From: Roseiarcus sp963842835 | GTDB lineage: Bacteria; Pseudomonadota; Alphaproteobacteria; Rhizobiales; Beijerinckiaceae | Direction: 5' to 3' | DNA length: 64,000 nucleotides | Assembly (NCBI GenBank): GCA_963842835.1 | Contig: CAWJIB010000013.1 | Location: 124,001-188,000 of the forward strand | In this document: positions 8,949 through 17,682 of the stretch, piece by piece | How positions within the stretch are numbered: position 1 is the stretch's first letter | Layout: each line of letters opens with the position of its first letter | Position numbers and translations under genes: made by a program | The notes under the pieces: generated by a model | Told to the model about the DNA's origin: nothing | Database searches by the model: none | Seen by the model: the letters and a program-made list of their open reading frames with translations, nothing else

Positions 8949-10109
8949 ATGAATTCGATTTTCTCTGAACTCGGCACGAGCGTTTTCGAGACGATGTCGC
9001 GTCTGGCGCGCGAGCGCGAGGCGGTCAATCTCGGTCAGGGCTTCCCGGACGACCCGGGCCCGCGGGACGTGCGCGCCAGGGCGGCCGAGGCGGCGCTCGA
9101 CGGCTGGAACCAGTACCCGCCGATGCTCGGCCTCCCGGAGCTGCGCGCGGCGATCGCCCATCACTACCGGCGTTTCCAGGGGCTGGCGCTCGACCCCGAA
9201 AGCGAGATCATGGTGACCTCCGGCGCGACCGAGGCGCTCGCGGGCGCACTGCTCGCTTTGATCGAGCCGGGCGACGAAGTCGTGCTGTTTCAGCCGATGT
9301 ACGACGCCTATCTGCCGCTCGTGCGGCGCGCCGGCGGCGTCGCCAAATTCGTGACGCTGAAGCCGCCGTTCTGGACCTTCGACGAGGCCGATCTCGAAGC
9401 GGCGTTCTCGCCGCGCACGCGCGTCGTCCTCTTCAACAATCCACTGAACCCGTCGGGCGTCGTCTATGGCCGTGAATCGCTGGAAATCCTGGCCAGGGCC
9501 TGCGTCAAACACGACGTCGTCGCGCTGTGCGACGAAGTCTGGGAGCACGTGATTTTCGATGGGCGCCGGCACATTCCGCTGATGGCCATGGAGGGCATGC
9601 GCGAGCGCACGGTCAAGATCGGTTCGGCGGGCAAGATCTTTTCGCTCACGGGCTGGAAAGTCGGCCTCGTCTGCGCCGCCGCGCCGATTCTGCGCGTCCT
9701 CGCCAAGGCCCATCAATTCATCACCTTCACGACTCCGCCCAACCTTCAAGCGGCCGTCGCCTACGGGCTGATGAAGGACGACGCGTATTTCACCGAGATG
9801 CGCGCTGCGTTCCAGCGCAGTCGCGACCGCTTCAGCGACGGCCTAAAGGCGCGCGGCTTCCATGTGCTGCCGAGCGCGGCTACCTATTTCCTCAACATCG
9901 ACATCGCGGCGCTTGGGCGCGACGACGATGTCGCGTTTTGCCGCCGCCTGGTTGAAGAGCACGGCGTCGCGGCGATCCCGGTGTCGGCGTTTTACGCGCA
10001 GAATCCCATTCGAACGGTCGTGCGCTTTTGTTTCGCCAAGCGCGATGCGACGCTTGACGCCGCGCTTGATCGCCTGAGCGCCGTCGCCGTTCCCGCGCGC
10101 GTTTCATGA
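8949..10109 (+). CDS. PLP-dependent aminotransferase class I/II
   Basis: This 386-residue fold-type I aminotransferase has VNLGQGFPDDPGP at the N-terminus, SGATEALAGAL for cofactor phosphate, FNNPLNPSGVV and ALCDEVWEHVIFD. The PLP lysine is in SAGKIFSLTGWKVG, and the carboxylate-binding Arg is in RTVVRFCFAK. The GQGFPD start and SLTGWK block place it near methionine/kynurenine-type aminotransferases (YbdL-like) rather than aspartate transaminase. ATG at 8949 matches family N-termini; the longer frame from 8847 adds 34 unconserved residues overlapping cobU. Its stop overlaps the start of the periplasmic-binding gene (ATGA), suggesting coupled translation. Confidence 0.88.
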   Translation: MNSIFSELGTSVFETMSRLAREREAVNLGQGFPDDPGPRDVRARAAEAALDGWNQYPPMLGLPELRAAIAHHYRRFQGLALDPESEIMVTSGATEALAGALLALIEPGDEVVLFQPMYDAYLPLVRRAGGVAKFVTLKPPFWTFDEADLEAAFSPRTRVVLFNNPLNPSGVVYGRESLEILARACVKHDVVALCDEVWEHVIFDGRRHIPLMAMEGMRERTVKIGSAGKIFSLTGWKVGLVCAAAPILRVLAKAHQFITFTTPPNLQAAVAYGLMKDDAYFTEMRAAFQRSRDRFSDGLKARGFHVLPSAATYFLNIDIAALGRDDDVAFCRRLVEEHGVAAIPVSAFYAQNPIRTVVRFCFAKRDATLDAALDRLSAVAVPARVS

Positions 10110-11167
10110 TCCGGCGGCTGGTTCTGGCGGCGGCGATGGCGTTCGCGCCGGCGGCGTTCGCCCAGAGCGCCTCCCCGTTCATCCCTCCCGCGGCGCCCAA
10201 GCCGAAAATCGTGCGGCTGCTCGCGCTCGCCGATTATTTCGACACGCAGGCGCTGGAGGAATTCGAGCGCGCAAGCGGCTACCAGGTCGCCTACGACGCC
10301 TATGACGGAGCGGCTGATGTCGCCGACAAATGGCGCGAAGGGCCTTACGATCTCGTCGTCCTCTCCGGGCCGACGCTGGCGCGCGAGATCAGCCTGGGAG
10401 CCATAAGCAAGCTCGACAAGGCGCGGATTCCCAATGCGCGCGGGATCCAACCGCTCGTCGCCGCCAAGCTCGCCGCCTATGACCCGGGCGGCGCTTACGC
10501 GGTCGCCGCCGGCTGGTTCGCGACCGGCCTCCTCTATGACTCGGAGAAGGCCGCCAAACGGCTCGGCGGGCCGCCGGTGTCGTGGGCGAGCCTATTCGCG
10601 CCCGCCGAGGCGCGAAAAATGGCCGATTGCGGCATCGTGTTGCCCGACGCGCGCGACGCGCTGTTCATCGCGGCCTGGCGGACGCTCGGCGTCGATCCGG
10701 CGCGAGCGAGGGCGACCGACATCAAGGGCGCGGGCGCTCTGATCGCCCGCGCTCGTCAAATCGCGCGCGCATTCCCGGCGCCCGACGTCGTCGGTGCGCT
10801 GGCGAGCGGCGCGGCGTGCTTGGCGGTTGGCGACGCCGGCGAAGCCGAAGCCGCGAGCGCGCGCAGCCGCGAAGGCGGCGCTCCCTTGAACGTTCGCTTT
10901 GCTCCGCCCAGGGAAGGCGGCGCGCTATCGATCGACGGTTTCGCGATTCCGCGCGACGCGCCCGATCCAGCCGAGGCCTATGCGCTGCTCGATTTCCTGC
11001 TGCGGCCGGATATCGCCGCGCGCGACGCGCGCGCCGCCCGCCTCGTCAGCGCGCAGGCGGGAGGCCAAGACGAAATCCTGAAACATCTGTGGCCCGAAGG
11101 CGCCTATGACGCGCGCCTGGCGAGCGCGGTCCAAACCGAATGGGCGCGCCTGCGCGCCGGCAAATGA
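10106..11167 (+). CDS. periplasmic substrate-binding protein, polyamine (PotD/PotF)-like
   Basis: This 353-residue secreted protein has a Sec signal peptide (MIRRLVLAAAMAFAPAAFAQ, cut near residue 19-20). It is followed by a type II periplasmic-binding fold with VRLLALADYFDTQALEEFERASGYQV, the usual opening of spermidine/putrescine-binding proteins. No permease or ATPase genes adjoin, so it may be an orphan component or have a sensory or scavenging role. Several binding-pocket aromatics of PotF are not obvious, so ligand identity is uncertain. It overlaps the aminotransferase by four bases, hinting at joint amine or amino-acid use. Confidence 0.75.
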   Translation: MIRRLVLAAAMAFAPAAFAQSASPFIPPAAPKPKIVRLLALADYFDTQALEEFERASGYQVAYDAYDGAADVADKWREGPYDLVVLSGPTLAREISLGAISKLDKARIPNARGIQPLVAAKLAAYDPGGAYAVAAGWFATGLLYDSEKAAKRLGGPPVSWASLFAPAEARKMADCGIVLPDARDALFIAAWRTLGVDPARARATDIKGAGALIARARQIARAFPAPDVVGALASGAACLAVGDAGEAEAASARSREGGAPLNVRFAPPREGGALSIDGFAIPRDAPDPAEAYALLDFLLRPDIAARDARAARLVSAQAGGQDEILKHLWPEGAYDARLASAVQTEWARLRAGK

Positions 11168-11343
11168 GCGCGACCGTTCATGCGCAGGGAGAAACGCCCC
11201 GCGGACCGGAGACGCACGAAATCGGTTCGGCGAGCTGAGGGATCCGCCGAATCCTCCGGCTTTGCATGCGATCGTCGGAATCGGGCGGACATCGCGCGCG
11301 CCGGCGTCTATGTCCCGCGCCGAACCGAAAAGAGGACAACGCG

Positions 11344-12273
11344 ATGGCCGCTATTCCCCAACGCGCGATGACGCCCGTCGAGTGGGGGTTACTGCTGCTG
11401 CTTTCGCTTCTATGGGGAGGCTCGTTCTTCTTCATCGGCGTCGCGGTGCAGGAATTGCCGCCGCTGACCATCGTGATGGCGCGCGTTTCCCTCGCCGCCG
11501 CGCTGCTTTGGCTGACGGCGCCGCTCACCGGCCTGTCGCCGGAAAGGATTCGCGCCAACGCCCCGGCCCTGGCGGTCCTCGGCCTCGTCAACAACGCCAT
11601 TCCCTTCACGCTCATCGTCTGGGGGCAGACGCATCTGGCGAGCGGCCTCGCCTCGATCCTCAACGCGACGACGCCGGTCATCACCGTGGTCGCCGCGCAT
11701 TTTCTCACCGCCAGCGAACGCCTGAACGCGCGCAAGGTCGCGGGCGCCCTGTGCGGGTTCGTCGGCGTGGCGTGGATGATCGGGCCCGACTTCGCGCGCG
11801 GCCTCGCCGACAATGTCGCGGCCGAGCTCGCGGCGCTCGCCGCCGCGCTGTTCTACGCCCTGGCGAGCATCTTCGCGCGGCGATTTCGCGGCCTCGGTCT
11901 CGCGCCGATCGACGTCGCCGGGGGACAGGTCGCCGCGTCGAGCCTCATGCTGATTCCGCTCGCCTTCTTCGTCGATCGTCCTTGGCATCTGCCCACGCCG
12001 AGCCTCGCGACGATCGGCGCGGTGATCGCGATCGCGTCGCTCTCGACGGCGTTGGCCTATATCGTCTATTTCCGCATCCTGGCCGGCGCGGGCGCGACCA
12101 ACGTCGTGCTGGTGACCCTGCTGGCGCCGGCGACCTCGATTCTGCTCGGGGCGGCGATCCTCGGCGAGCGGCTGGCGGTGCGTCATTTCGTCGGCCTCGC
12201 GCTCATCGCCGTCGGCCTCGCCTTCATCGACGGACGGCTGCCAAGCGCGCTGCGCGCGCGCGCCCGACGTTAA
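11344..12273 (+). CDS. DMT-superfamily exporter (EamA, ten-TM)
   Basis: The 309-residue membrane protein has two EamA repeats and about ten hydrophobic helices: first LLLLLSLLWGGSFFFIGVAV, last FVGLALIAVGLAFIDG. The first half carries the family signature AVLGLVNNAIPFTLIVWGQ, and the second repeat ends each helix pair with LLGAAILGERL, a conserved EamA motif. Members export amino acids, metabolites or drugs; the substrate is unknown. ATG at 11344 has AGAGGAC eight bases upstream, making the longer frame from 11266 unlikely. A 176-bp spacer separates it from the binding-protein gene, so it probably has its own promoter. Confidence 0.88.
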   Translation: MAAIPQRAMTPVEWGLLLLLSLLWGGSFFFIGVAVQELPPLTIVMARVSLAAALLWLTAPLTGLSPERIRANAPALAVLGLVNNAIPFTLIVWGQTHLASGLASILNATTPVITVVAAHFLTASERLNARKVAGALCGFVGVAWMIGPDFARGLADNVAAELAALAAALFYALASIFARRFRGLGLAPIDVAGGQVAASSLMLIPLAFFVDRPWHLPTPSLATIGAVIAIASLSTALAYIVYFRILAGAGATNVVLVTLLAPATSILLGAAILGERLAVRHFVGLALIAVGLAFIDGRLPSALRARARR

Positions 12274-12362
12274 CGCCCTCGATCGAAAGTCTCCGCGCCG
12301 CCAAGCCTTTGCGACTCCCCAACCGCGCGATAGCGCGCTAGGATCGAGCCAAGGAGGCGGGA

Positions 12363-12623
12363 ATGGCGATCGATCGCAACAGACCCAGCGACCTTGTCGA
12401 GCGCGTCGCCAAGCGGCGCGCCTTGCGCCAGAACCGGAGTCTGGACGCGGATTTGTGGCGGCGCGAATCCTTCTGCCTTCCGCGTGTGGAAGCGCGCGCC
12501 AAAGCGCGCGAATGGTTCGAGCGCTATCCCAAGGCCGCCTACATGACGGAAATCGAGTTTTGGCGCGAACGCGCGGACGGCCAGATCGAATTCGTCATGC
12601 GGAGATTGCCGACGGCGGACTGA
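12363..12623 (+). CDS. small conserved-looking protein of unknown function
   Basis: The 86-residue ORF has an excellent ribosome binding site (AAGGAGG seven bases before ATG 12363). It is acidic-basic mixed with no membrane segment or Cys pair. The N-terminal third is Arg/Asp rich (DRNRPSDLVERVAKRR). The rest has several aromatic residues (WFERYPKAAYMTEIEFWRE), giving a compact helical look. I do not recognise the family. The strong Shine-Dalgarno and protein-like composition argue for a real gene, perhaps co-regulated with neither neighbour. Confidence 0.6.
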   Translation: MAIDRNRPSDLVERVAKRRALRQNRSLDADLWRRESFCLPRVEARAKAREWFERYPKAAYMTEIEFWRERADGQIEFVMRRLPTAD

Positions 12624-13119
12624 GGGCGGCGGACCTTCTTTTTCCGGCTTTTGTCCGGCGCACTCGCGAGGCGGCGGCGACCGATGGACCCGCGGGCGGC
12701 GGTCGTGACAGCGCATTTCGCCCGCCGCGCGCGGCTTCGTCCTCGCGCATTCCCCCGCCATTGCGCTTCCCAATGTGGCGCCGCGGCGCATTCTGCGCCA
12801 AATCGGTCGCGGAAATGTGGCGATTTTCAGGATAGAATTCGATGTAAATAATTCATTTACCAGTTTTCACTTCGCTTTTTCTTGGCTATTTGCGATTTCA
12901 TATCTGAATATACCGTCGTTATTGCGCTGCACTACGGTCGTAAAGCCGCTCAATTTGTAATCAAATTACTTACCTATTATTGCCAGATTCCCGCCACATT
13001 GGGTCGCTGAATTGTGATATCGTGGCAACAGACTTTCGGAGAAATCTCCTCTATATGATTTCCATGCCGGCGGGGTGGTTGGAGTTCCCTCCGTTATGGT
13101 CTGTAACGAGGAGATTACG
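12624..13119. promoter_or_regulatory. AT-rich upstream region of the porin gene
   Basis: About 500 bp without a convincing gene. The last 280 bp (from about 12838) shifts abruptly to high AT content with runs such as GTAAATAATTCATTT, unlike the roughly two-thirds GC flanks. That is typical of the UP-element-rich promoter zone of an abundant outer-membrane protein. GGAGAAATCTCC at about 13038-13049 could form a small hairpin in the leader. No exact promoter can be assigned by eye. Confidence 0.5.
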
Positions 13120-13746
13120 ATGAAGAAATTCATTTTGGCCGCGCTTCTGGCGGGCGTCGCGACGAGCGCTTTGGCCGCCGACCTGCCCACCCGCAAAGCG
13201 CCCCCGGCGCCCGCAGTCTATGCTCCCCCGATCTTTACCTGGACGGGCTTTTATGTCGGCGTGAACGGCGGCTACGGGGTCAACAGCGGGTCGAGTTCGG
13301 ATTTCGGCAATCCGTCCGGCGGATTCGTCGGCGGCACCGCCGGGTACAATTATCAGATGGGCCAGCTCGTCCTCGGCGTGGAAGGCGACGTGGACTGGGC
13401 CAACCTGACGAGCGGCGGCACGAACGCGGTCGGCGCATACAACACCAACATCGACACCTTGTTGACCGTACGCGCGCGCGCCGGCTACGCGATCGATCGC
13501 ACCCTGCTCTATGTGACGGGCGGCTATGCCGGAGCGGATACGAACATCAATTTCCCGGCGTTCGGTTCGCAGAGCGATTGGCGCAGCGGTGGCGTCATCG
13601 GCGGCGGCGTCGAATACGCCTTCACCAACAACATCTCGGCCAAGGTCGAGTATCTCTTCGCGCCGCTCCAGGACCAGACCTACCTGGGGCAAAAGAGCAG
13701 CCTGGACTTGTCCCTGGTCCGCGCCGGCCTGAACTACAAGTTCTGA
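13120..13746 (+). CDS. Omp25/RopB-type outer-membrane beta-barrel protein
   Basis: The 208-residue protein has a Sec signal (MKKFILAALLAGVATSALA, cleaved before ADLPTRK). A Pro/Ala linker common in Rhizobiales porin-like proteins follows, then an eight-stranded barrel starting FTWTGFYVGVNGGYG and ending LVRAGLNYKF. The C-terminal Phe is the barrel-assembly signal. The strands YLFAPLQDQT and KVEYLF match the Omp25/Omp31 family, surface proteins that stabilise the outer membrane. ATG at 13120 has GAGGAG seven bases upstream; the longer frame from 13075 lacks this. A strong terminator follows, so it is monocistronic and probably highly expressed. Confidence 0.9.
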   Translation: MKKFILAALLAGVATSALAADLPTRKAPPAPAVYAPPIFTWTGFYVGVNGGYGVNSGSSSDFGNPSGGFVGGTAGYNYQMGQLVLGVEGDVDWANLTSGGTNAVGAYNTNIDTLLTVRARAGYAIDRTLLYVTGGYAGADTNINFPAFGSQSDWRSGGVIGGGVEYAFTNNISAKVEYLFAPLQDQTYLGQKSSLDLSLVRAGLNYKF

Positions 13747-13767
13747 GCCGATCGCTCTCGGCTTTCG

Positions 13768-13799
13768 AGCCCGGCGGGGAAACCCGCCGGGCTTTTTTT
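13768..13799 (+). terminator. rho-independent terminator of the porin gene
   Basis: A perfect 11-bp stem (AGCCCGGCGGG with CCCGCCGGGCT) closed by a GAAA tetraloop is followed by seven T residues, 22 bases after the stop codon. It is the clearest intrinsic terminator in the window. It also separates the porin from the convergent GST gene that ends at 13817. Confidence 0.93.
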
Positions 13800-13816
13800 G
13801 TTTCCAGCGTCGCCCG

Positions 13817-14422
13817 TCATCCGCGGAAGCGCGTCGCCTCGAACGCCGGGACGCCGTTCGAAAAGGCCTCGAGCCAGGCCACGAGGCGGGGATGGGCGGA
13901 GCGCCAGAGCCCCTCGAAGCGCAGATCGAGATAGCCGAGGGCGCAGGCCAAGGCGATTGCGCCAGCGTGGCGCGCCGAAGCCTCGGGCGGACGCCCCTCC
14001 AGCGCCGCGAGCGCCCGCGCCACCTTACCGGCTTGATGTTCGATCCACTTAGGCGATCGGATCGCCGGCTCGCGAAAGCGCAGTTCGTAGATCTGCAAAA
14101 CGGCGGCCTCCATGATTCCGTCGGCCAAGGCCTGAAGCGTCAGAATCTTGAAGCGCGTCGCCGAATCGCTGGGAATGAGCGCGCCCGCGCCTGCGAGCCA
14201 ATCGAGATATTCGAGAATGACGCGGCTGTCGAAAATCGCCTCGCCTTCCTCGAGAATCAGCGTGGGAATCTTGCCGAGCGGGTTTTGCCGCCGCAGCAAT
14301 TCGTTGGGATCGTTGGTGTCGGCCGCGACGAGTTCGATTCGTTCGCTCAGGCCGAGGATCGCCGCGGCGATCCTGACTTTGCGCCCGAAAGGCGAAGCGG
14401 GCGACGATCGCAAGACAAGCAT
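13817..14422 (-). CDS. glutathione S-transferase family protein
   Basis: The 201-residue protein has a thioredoxin-like N-terminal domain opening MLVLRSSPASPFGRKVRIAA, where Ser8/Ser11 lie in the catalytic position. The conserved cis-Pro block NPLGKIPTL and the glutathione-binding DSRVILEYLD are present. A helical C-terminal domain starts near residue 90. This N-terminal SPxSPFGRKV pattern is frequent in bacterial beta/theta-like GSTs acting in detoxification. ATG at 14422 is the only sensible start; the long minus frame upstream is an antisense shadow of trxB. It is divergent from trxB, so the two redox-related genes share an intergenic promoter zone. Confidence 0.88.
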   Translation of the reverse strand: MLVLRSSPASPFGRKVRIAAAILGLSERIELVAADTNDPNELLRRQNPLGKIPTLILEEGEAIFDSRVILEYLDWLAGAGALIPSDSATRFKILTLQALADGIMEAAVLQIYELRFREPAIRSPKWIEHQAGKVARALAALEGRPPEASARHAGAIALACALGYLDLRFEGLWRSAHPRLVAWLEAFSNGVPAFEATRFRG

Positions 14423-14605
14423 TGGCACCTCCGTGCGCCGCGCATAACGCGATATTTGGCGCGCGATTGCAACCCAGGACGCGCTGGACGTTCCAGCCCT
14501 CGCATATTGCCGGAACCGCTCCGGCGCCCATATATGACGCCGCGTTTTCGCTTTCCGCCTAGCGATTCCGAAACGCGCATTCGTCGAATTGACAAAGAGG
14601 TTTGC

Positions 14606-15577
14606 ATGTCCCTGCCCTCCGAGGCCCATGAACGTCTCGTCATCATCGGTTCTGGCCCCGCGGGCTACACCGCTGCGATCTACGCCGCGCGCGCGATGGT
14701 CGAGCCGTTGCTGCTCAGCGGCTTCGAGCCGGGCGGGCAGTTGATGATCACCACCGACGTCGAGAATTATCCCGGCTTCGCCGCGCCGATCCAAGGCCCC
14801 TGGCTGATGGACCAGATGCGCGCGCAAGCCGAGCATGTCGGCGCGCGCATCGAAAACGAATATGTCACGGCGCTCGACCTCGGCCAGCGCCCTTTCCGCA
14901 TTCGGTGCGACAGCGGCCGGTCGCTGACCGCCGACGCGATCATTCTCGCCACGGGCGCCAAAGCCAAATGGCTGGACCTCCCGAGCGAGGAGGCCTTCAA
15001 GGGTTCCGGCGTCTCGGCCTGCGCAACCTGCGACGGCTTCTTTTTCCGCGGCAAGAAGGTGCTCGTCGTCGGCGGCGGCAACTCCGCCGTCGAAGAGGCG
15101 CTGTATCTTTCCAACATCGCCGCCGAAGTCACGGTCGTTCATCGCCGTGATTCGTTCCGCGCGGAAAAAATCCTTTGCGAACGGCTCGCCGCGCGGCCCA
15201 ATGTCACGGTGAAATGGAACCGCGCGATCGACGAGATCCTCGGCCGCCGCGATCCGCCCGAGGTGACGGGCGCGCGCCTGCGCGACACACAGACCGGCGC
15301 AAGCGAAGAAATCTCCGTCGACGGCGTTTTCATCGCGATCGGCCATGCGCCGGCTAGCGAATTGGTGCGAGGCCAGCTTGCGCTGAAGCCGAACGGCTAC
15401 GTGCTGACGACCCCAGGCTCGACCGCAACCAGCGTCGAAGGCGTTTTCGCCGCCGGCGACGTCGCGGACGATGTCTTTCGCCAGGCGGTCACCGCCGCCG
15501 GCCTCGGCTGCATGGCGGCGCTCGAGGCCGAACGCTGGCTCGCCGCGCAGGCGGCCGCGCGCAAGGCGGCTGAGTAA
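14606..15577 (+). CDS. trxB: thioredoxin-disulfide reductase
   Basis: The 323-residue FAD/NADPH oxidoreductase reduces thioredoxin. It has the FAD Rossmann motif IGSGPAGYT (14-22), a redox disulfide C139-A-T-C142 in the middle of the NADPH domain as in low-Mr TrxR, the NADPH motif VVGGGNSAVEEA near 154-165, HRRDSFRA for the NADPH phosphate, and the C-terminal FAD block GVFAAGDVADD. ATG at 14606 has AAAGAGG upstream. The LysR gene starts 121 bp downstream on the same strand, an arrangement also seen in other Rhizobiales. Confidence 0.96.
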   Translation: MSLPSEAHERLVIIGSGPAGYTAAIYAARAMVEPLLLSGFEPGGQLMITTDVENYPGFAAPIQGPWLMDQMRAQAEHVGARIENEYVTALDLGQRPFRIRCDSGRSLTADAIILATGAKAKWLDLPSEEAFKGSGVSACATCDGFFFRGKKVLVVGGGNSAVEEALYLSNIAAEVTVVHRRDSFRAEKILCERLAARPNVTVKWNRAIDEILGRRDPPEVTGARLRDTQTGASEEISVDGVFIAIGHAPASELVRGQLALKPNGYVLTTPGSTATSVEGVFAAGDVADDVFRQAVTAAGLGCMAALEAERWLAAQAAARKAAE

Positions 15578-15698
15578 TCGGGCGCGAAACTTGCTATACG
15601 AAGCGTCGAACTAACGAATTCGCCGTCGCGCGTCCCGCGTCGCGGTCCCCAACACGAAGTCCGCCATGGGAATGGCCGGGCGTGCCGGAGAGGAAGCG

Positions 15699-16592
15699 AT
15701 GGACTGGGATAAGCTGCGCATTTTTCAGGCCGCGGCCGACGCCGGCTCCTTCACCCACGCCGGCGAGACCCTGGGGCTCAGCCAATCCGCAGTGAGCCGG
15801 CAGGTCGGCGCGCTCGAACAGGAACTGGGCGCGCCGCTCTTTCACCGTCACGCGCGCGGCCTCATCCTGACCGAACAGGGCGAAATGCTGCGCGAAGCAG
15901 TGCAAGACGTCGTGCTCAAGCTCGACGCGGTGCGCAGCCGACTGATCGACACCCGCGAAAAGCCGCACGGTGACTTGCGCGTCACCACGACCCTGGCGCT
16001 GGGCGCCAATTGGCTCGCCCCGCGCCTGGGCGAGTTCGTCGAGCTCTACCCGGAAGTCAAATTGCAGCTGCTGCTGTCGGACGACGAACTGGACTTGAGC
16101 ATGCGCGAAGCCGACGTCGCGCTTCGGCTGCGCGAGCCGATGCAGCCCGACTTGATCCGCCGGCGCCTGTTCACCGTGCATTTTCATGCCTACGCATCGG
16201 CCGATTACCTCAAGAAAAGCGGTCAACCGCGATCCATCGCCGACCTCGACCATCATCGCCTGGTCGCCTTCGGCGCGCCGACCGCGACGCACTTGCTCTA
16301 TGATCTCAATTCGCTGCTGACTGTCGGGCGCGATCCGAAAAATCCGCGCGCTCCCCACATCGCCATCAACAACCTCGCCGCGATCATTCGCGCCGTCGAG
16401 CACGGCGTCGGGATCGCGGTGCTGCCGGATTATTGCGTGCTGCCGAATTCCGGCCTAGTCCGTCTATTGCCGCAGGCGGACATGCCGGAGATGGATTGCT
16501 TTCTCGTCTATGCCGAGGAAATGAAAAACGTGGCGCGCGTGCAGGCGTTCCGAGACTTCCTCGTCTCCAAGGCGCAGCGATGGCGCTACTGA
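15699..16592 (+). CDS. LysR-family transcriptional regulator
   Basis: The 297-residue regulator has an N-terminal winged helix-turn-helix (MDWDKLRIFQAAADAGSFTH, then LGLSQSAVSRQVGALEQEL) and a periplasmic-binding-like effector domain from about residue 90. ATG at 15699 has GAGAGGAAG just upstream and begins the conserved HTH; the longer frame from 15666 adds 11 residues. Placed after trxB on the same strand, it may respond to redox or sulfur state, but no effector can be inferred. LysR regulators are usually autoregulated through a divergent promoter; here no divergent target exists. Confidence 0.92.
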   Translation: MDWDKLRIFQAAADAGSFTHAGETLGLSQSAVSRQVGALEQELGAPLFHRHARGLILTEQGEMLREAVQDVVLKLDAVRSRLIDTREKPHGDLRVTTTLALGANWLAPRLGEFVELYPEVKLQLLLSDDELDLSMREADVALRLREPMQPDLIRRRLFTVHFHAYASADYLKKSGQPRSIADLDHHRLVAFGAPTATHLLYDLNSLLTVGRDPKNPRAPHIAINNLAAIIRAVEHGVGIAVLPDYCVLPNSGLVRLLPQADMPEMDCFLVYAEEMKNVARVQAFRDFLVSKAQRWRY

Positions 16593-16618
16593 GCGCTAAG
16601 CCCCGACGCGAGCGCTCA
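16590..16618. terminator. inverted repeat spanning both convergent stop codons
   Basis: TGAGCGCT at 16590-16597 is the exact reverse complement of AGCGCTCA at 16611-16618, with a 13-base loop. The outer TGA of each arm is the stop codon of the gene on that strand (lysR and msrP). No T-run follows, so it is at best a weak bidirectional terminator or mRNA 3'-end stabiliser. Confidence 0.4.
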
Positions 16619-17563
16619 CATATAGAGCGGCTCTTTTTCCAGGCCCTTGTAAAGGCCGGCGACCTGCTCGCCATAGCCGTTGAAGAGGAGCGTCGGCCGC
16701 ATATCCCCGGTGGTCAGAAAGGTCTCTTGCGCCTGGCTCCAGCGAGGATGGGGCACGTCCGGATTCACATTGGCCCAGAAGCCGTATTCGTCGGGGCCTA
16801 AAGTCTCCCAGAACGTCGACGGCCTCGTGTCGACGAAGCTGATCTTGACGATCGATTTGGCCGATTTGAACCCGTACTTCCACGGCGTCGCCAGCCGAAT
16901 GGGCGCCCCCTGCACCTTGGCGAGCGGTTTGCCATAGGCGCCGGTGGCGATGAATGCGAGGTCGTTGGTCGCCTCGGCGATGGTGAGGCCCTCGACATAG
17001 GGCCAAGGCATGAAAGAGCGCTGGCCGGGCGCGTTCTTCTTGTCGAGGAAGCTTTCGAAGCGCACGAACTTCGCCGCAGACAGCGGTCGCGCCTTTTCGA
17101 CCAGCGCGCGCAACGCGAATCCCGTCCAGGGAATGGCCATCGACCAGGCTTCGACGCAGCGATGGCGATAGAGGCGCTCTTCGAGGCCGATCGTCTTGAC
17201 GAGGTCGTCGATGTCGAAGGTCTGCGCGTTTTCGACGAGACCGTCGATCGTCACCGTCCACGGCCGGGTCCTCAGTCCGTCGGCCGAAAAGTGCTTGCTC
17301 GTGCTGAATTCATAGAAATTGTTGTAGTTCAGATTGATCTTTTCCGGCGTCACGTCGCGATCGAGCGCATAGGCGCCGTTGCGCTTGGCCGGATAAAGCG
17401 AGGCGGTCGGATCCGGCTCGTCGGCGCCGGCCGGGCGCGTGAGCCCGGCGTAGGCCGCAAAAGCCCCGGCGCCGGCGACGAAGGCGCGTCGATCGAGGAA
17501 AATCGATTCGGGGGTCGTTTCGCCGGCGCGAATTTCCCAGCCGTGGCGACGATGATAGCGCAT
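16616..17563 (-). CDS. msrP: protein-methionine-sulfoxide reductase catalytic subunit
   Basis: The 315-residue molybdopterin enzyme repairs oxidised methionines in periplasmic proteins. A twin-arginine-type leader contains FLDRRAFVAGAGAFAAYAGL. The molybdenum-coordinating Cys is in YRHRCVEAWSM, and SUOX-fold blocks NFYEFST, PWTVTIDGLV, YGFKSAKSIVKISFVD and EYGFWANVNPDVPHPRWSQA follow. The heme partner MsrQ is not adjacent, although the two usually form an operon. ATG at 17563 gives the standard length. It lies 120 bp downstream of nusG on the same strand. Confidence 0.95.
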   Translation of the reverse strand: MRYHRRHGWEIRAGETTPESIFLDRRAFVAGAGAFAAYAGLTRPAGADEPDPTASLYPAKRNGAYALDRDVTPEKINLNYNNFYEFSTSKHFSADGLRTRPWTVTIDGLVENAQTFDIDDLVKTIGLEERLYRHRCVEAWSMAIPWTGFALRALVEKARPLSAAKFVRFESFLDKKNAPGQRSFMPWPYVEGLTIAEATNDLAFIATGAYGKPLAKVQGAPIRLATPWKYGFKSAKSIVKISFVDTRPSTFWETLGPDEYGFWANVNPDVPHPRWSQAQETFLTTGDMRPTLLFNGYGEQVAGLYKGLEKEPLYM

Positions 17564-17682
17564 GCCTGAACCTCGCGAAGCTGATCCTGCTCATGGCGAG
17601 CGGGCTGCGGACAAGACCGGAACCCGCTGGCGCCTTAAGCCCAAACTTCGGCGCGAGATTGGCGATTGTTACGCCGGCGCTG

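Noticed and set aside
12270..12791. 173-codon minus frame over the small protein gene
   Set aside because: The plus-strand 86-residue frame has a consensus ribosome site, whereas the minus frame has none and is Arg-rich.
13892..14605. N-terminal extension of trxB giving a 561-residue product
   Set aside because: The extension is antisense to the GST gene and has no conserved motif; trxB has a normal start with a ribosome site at 14606.
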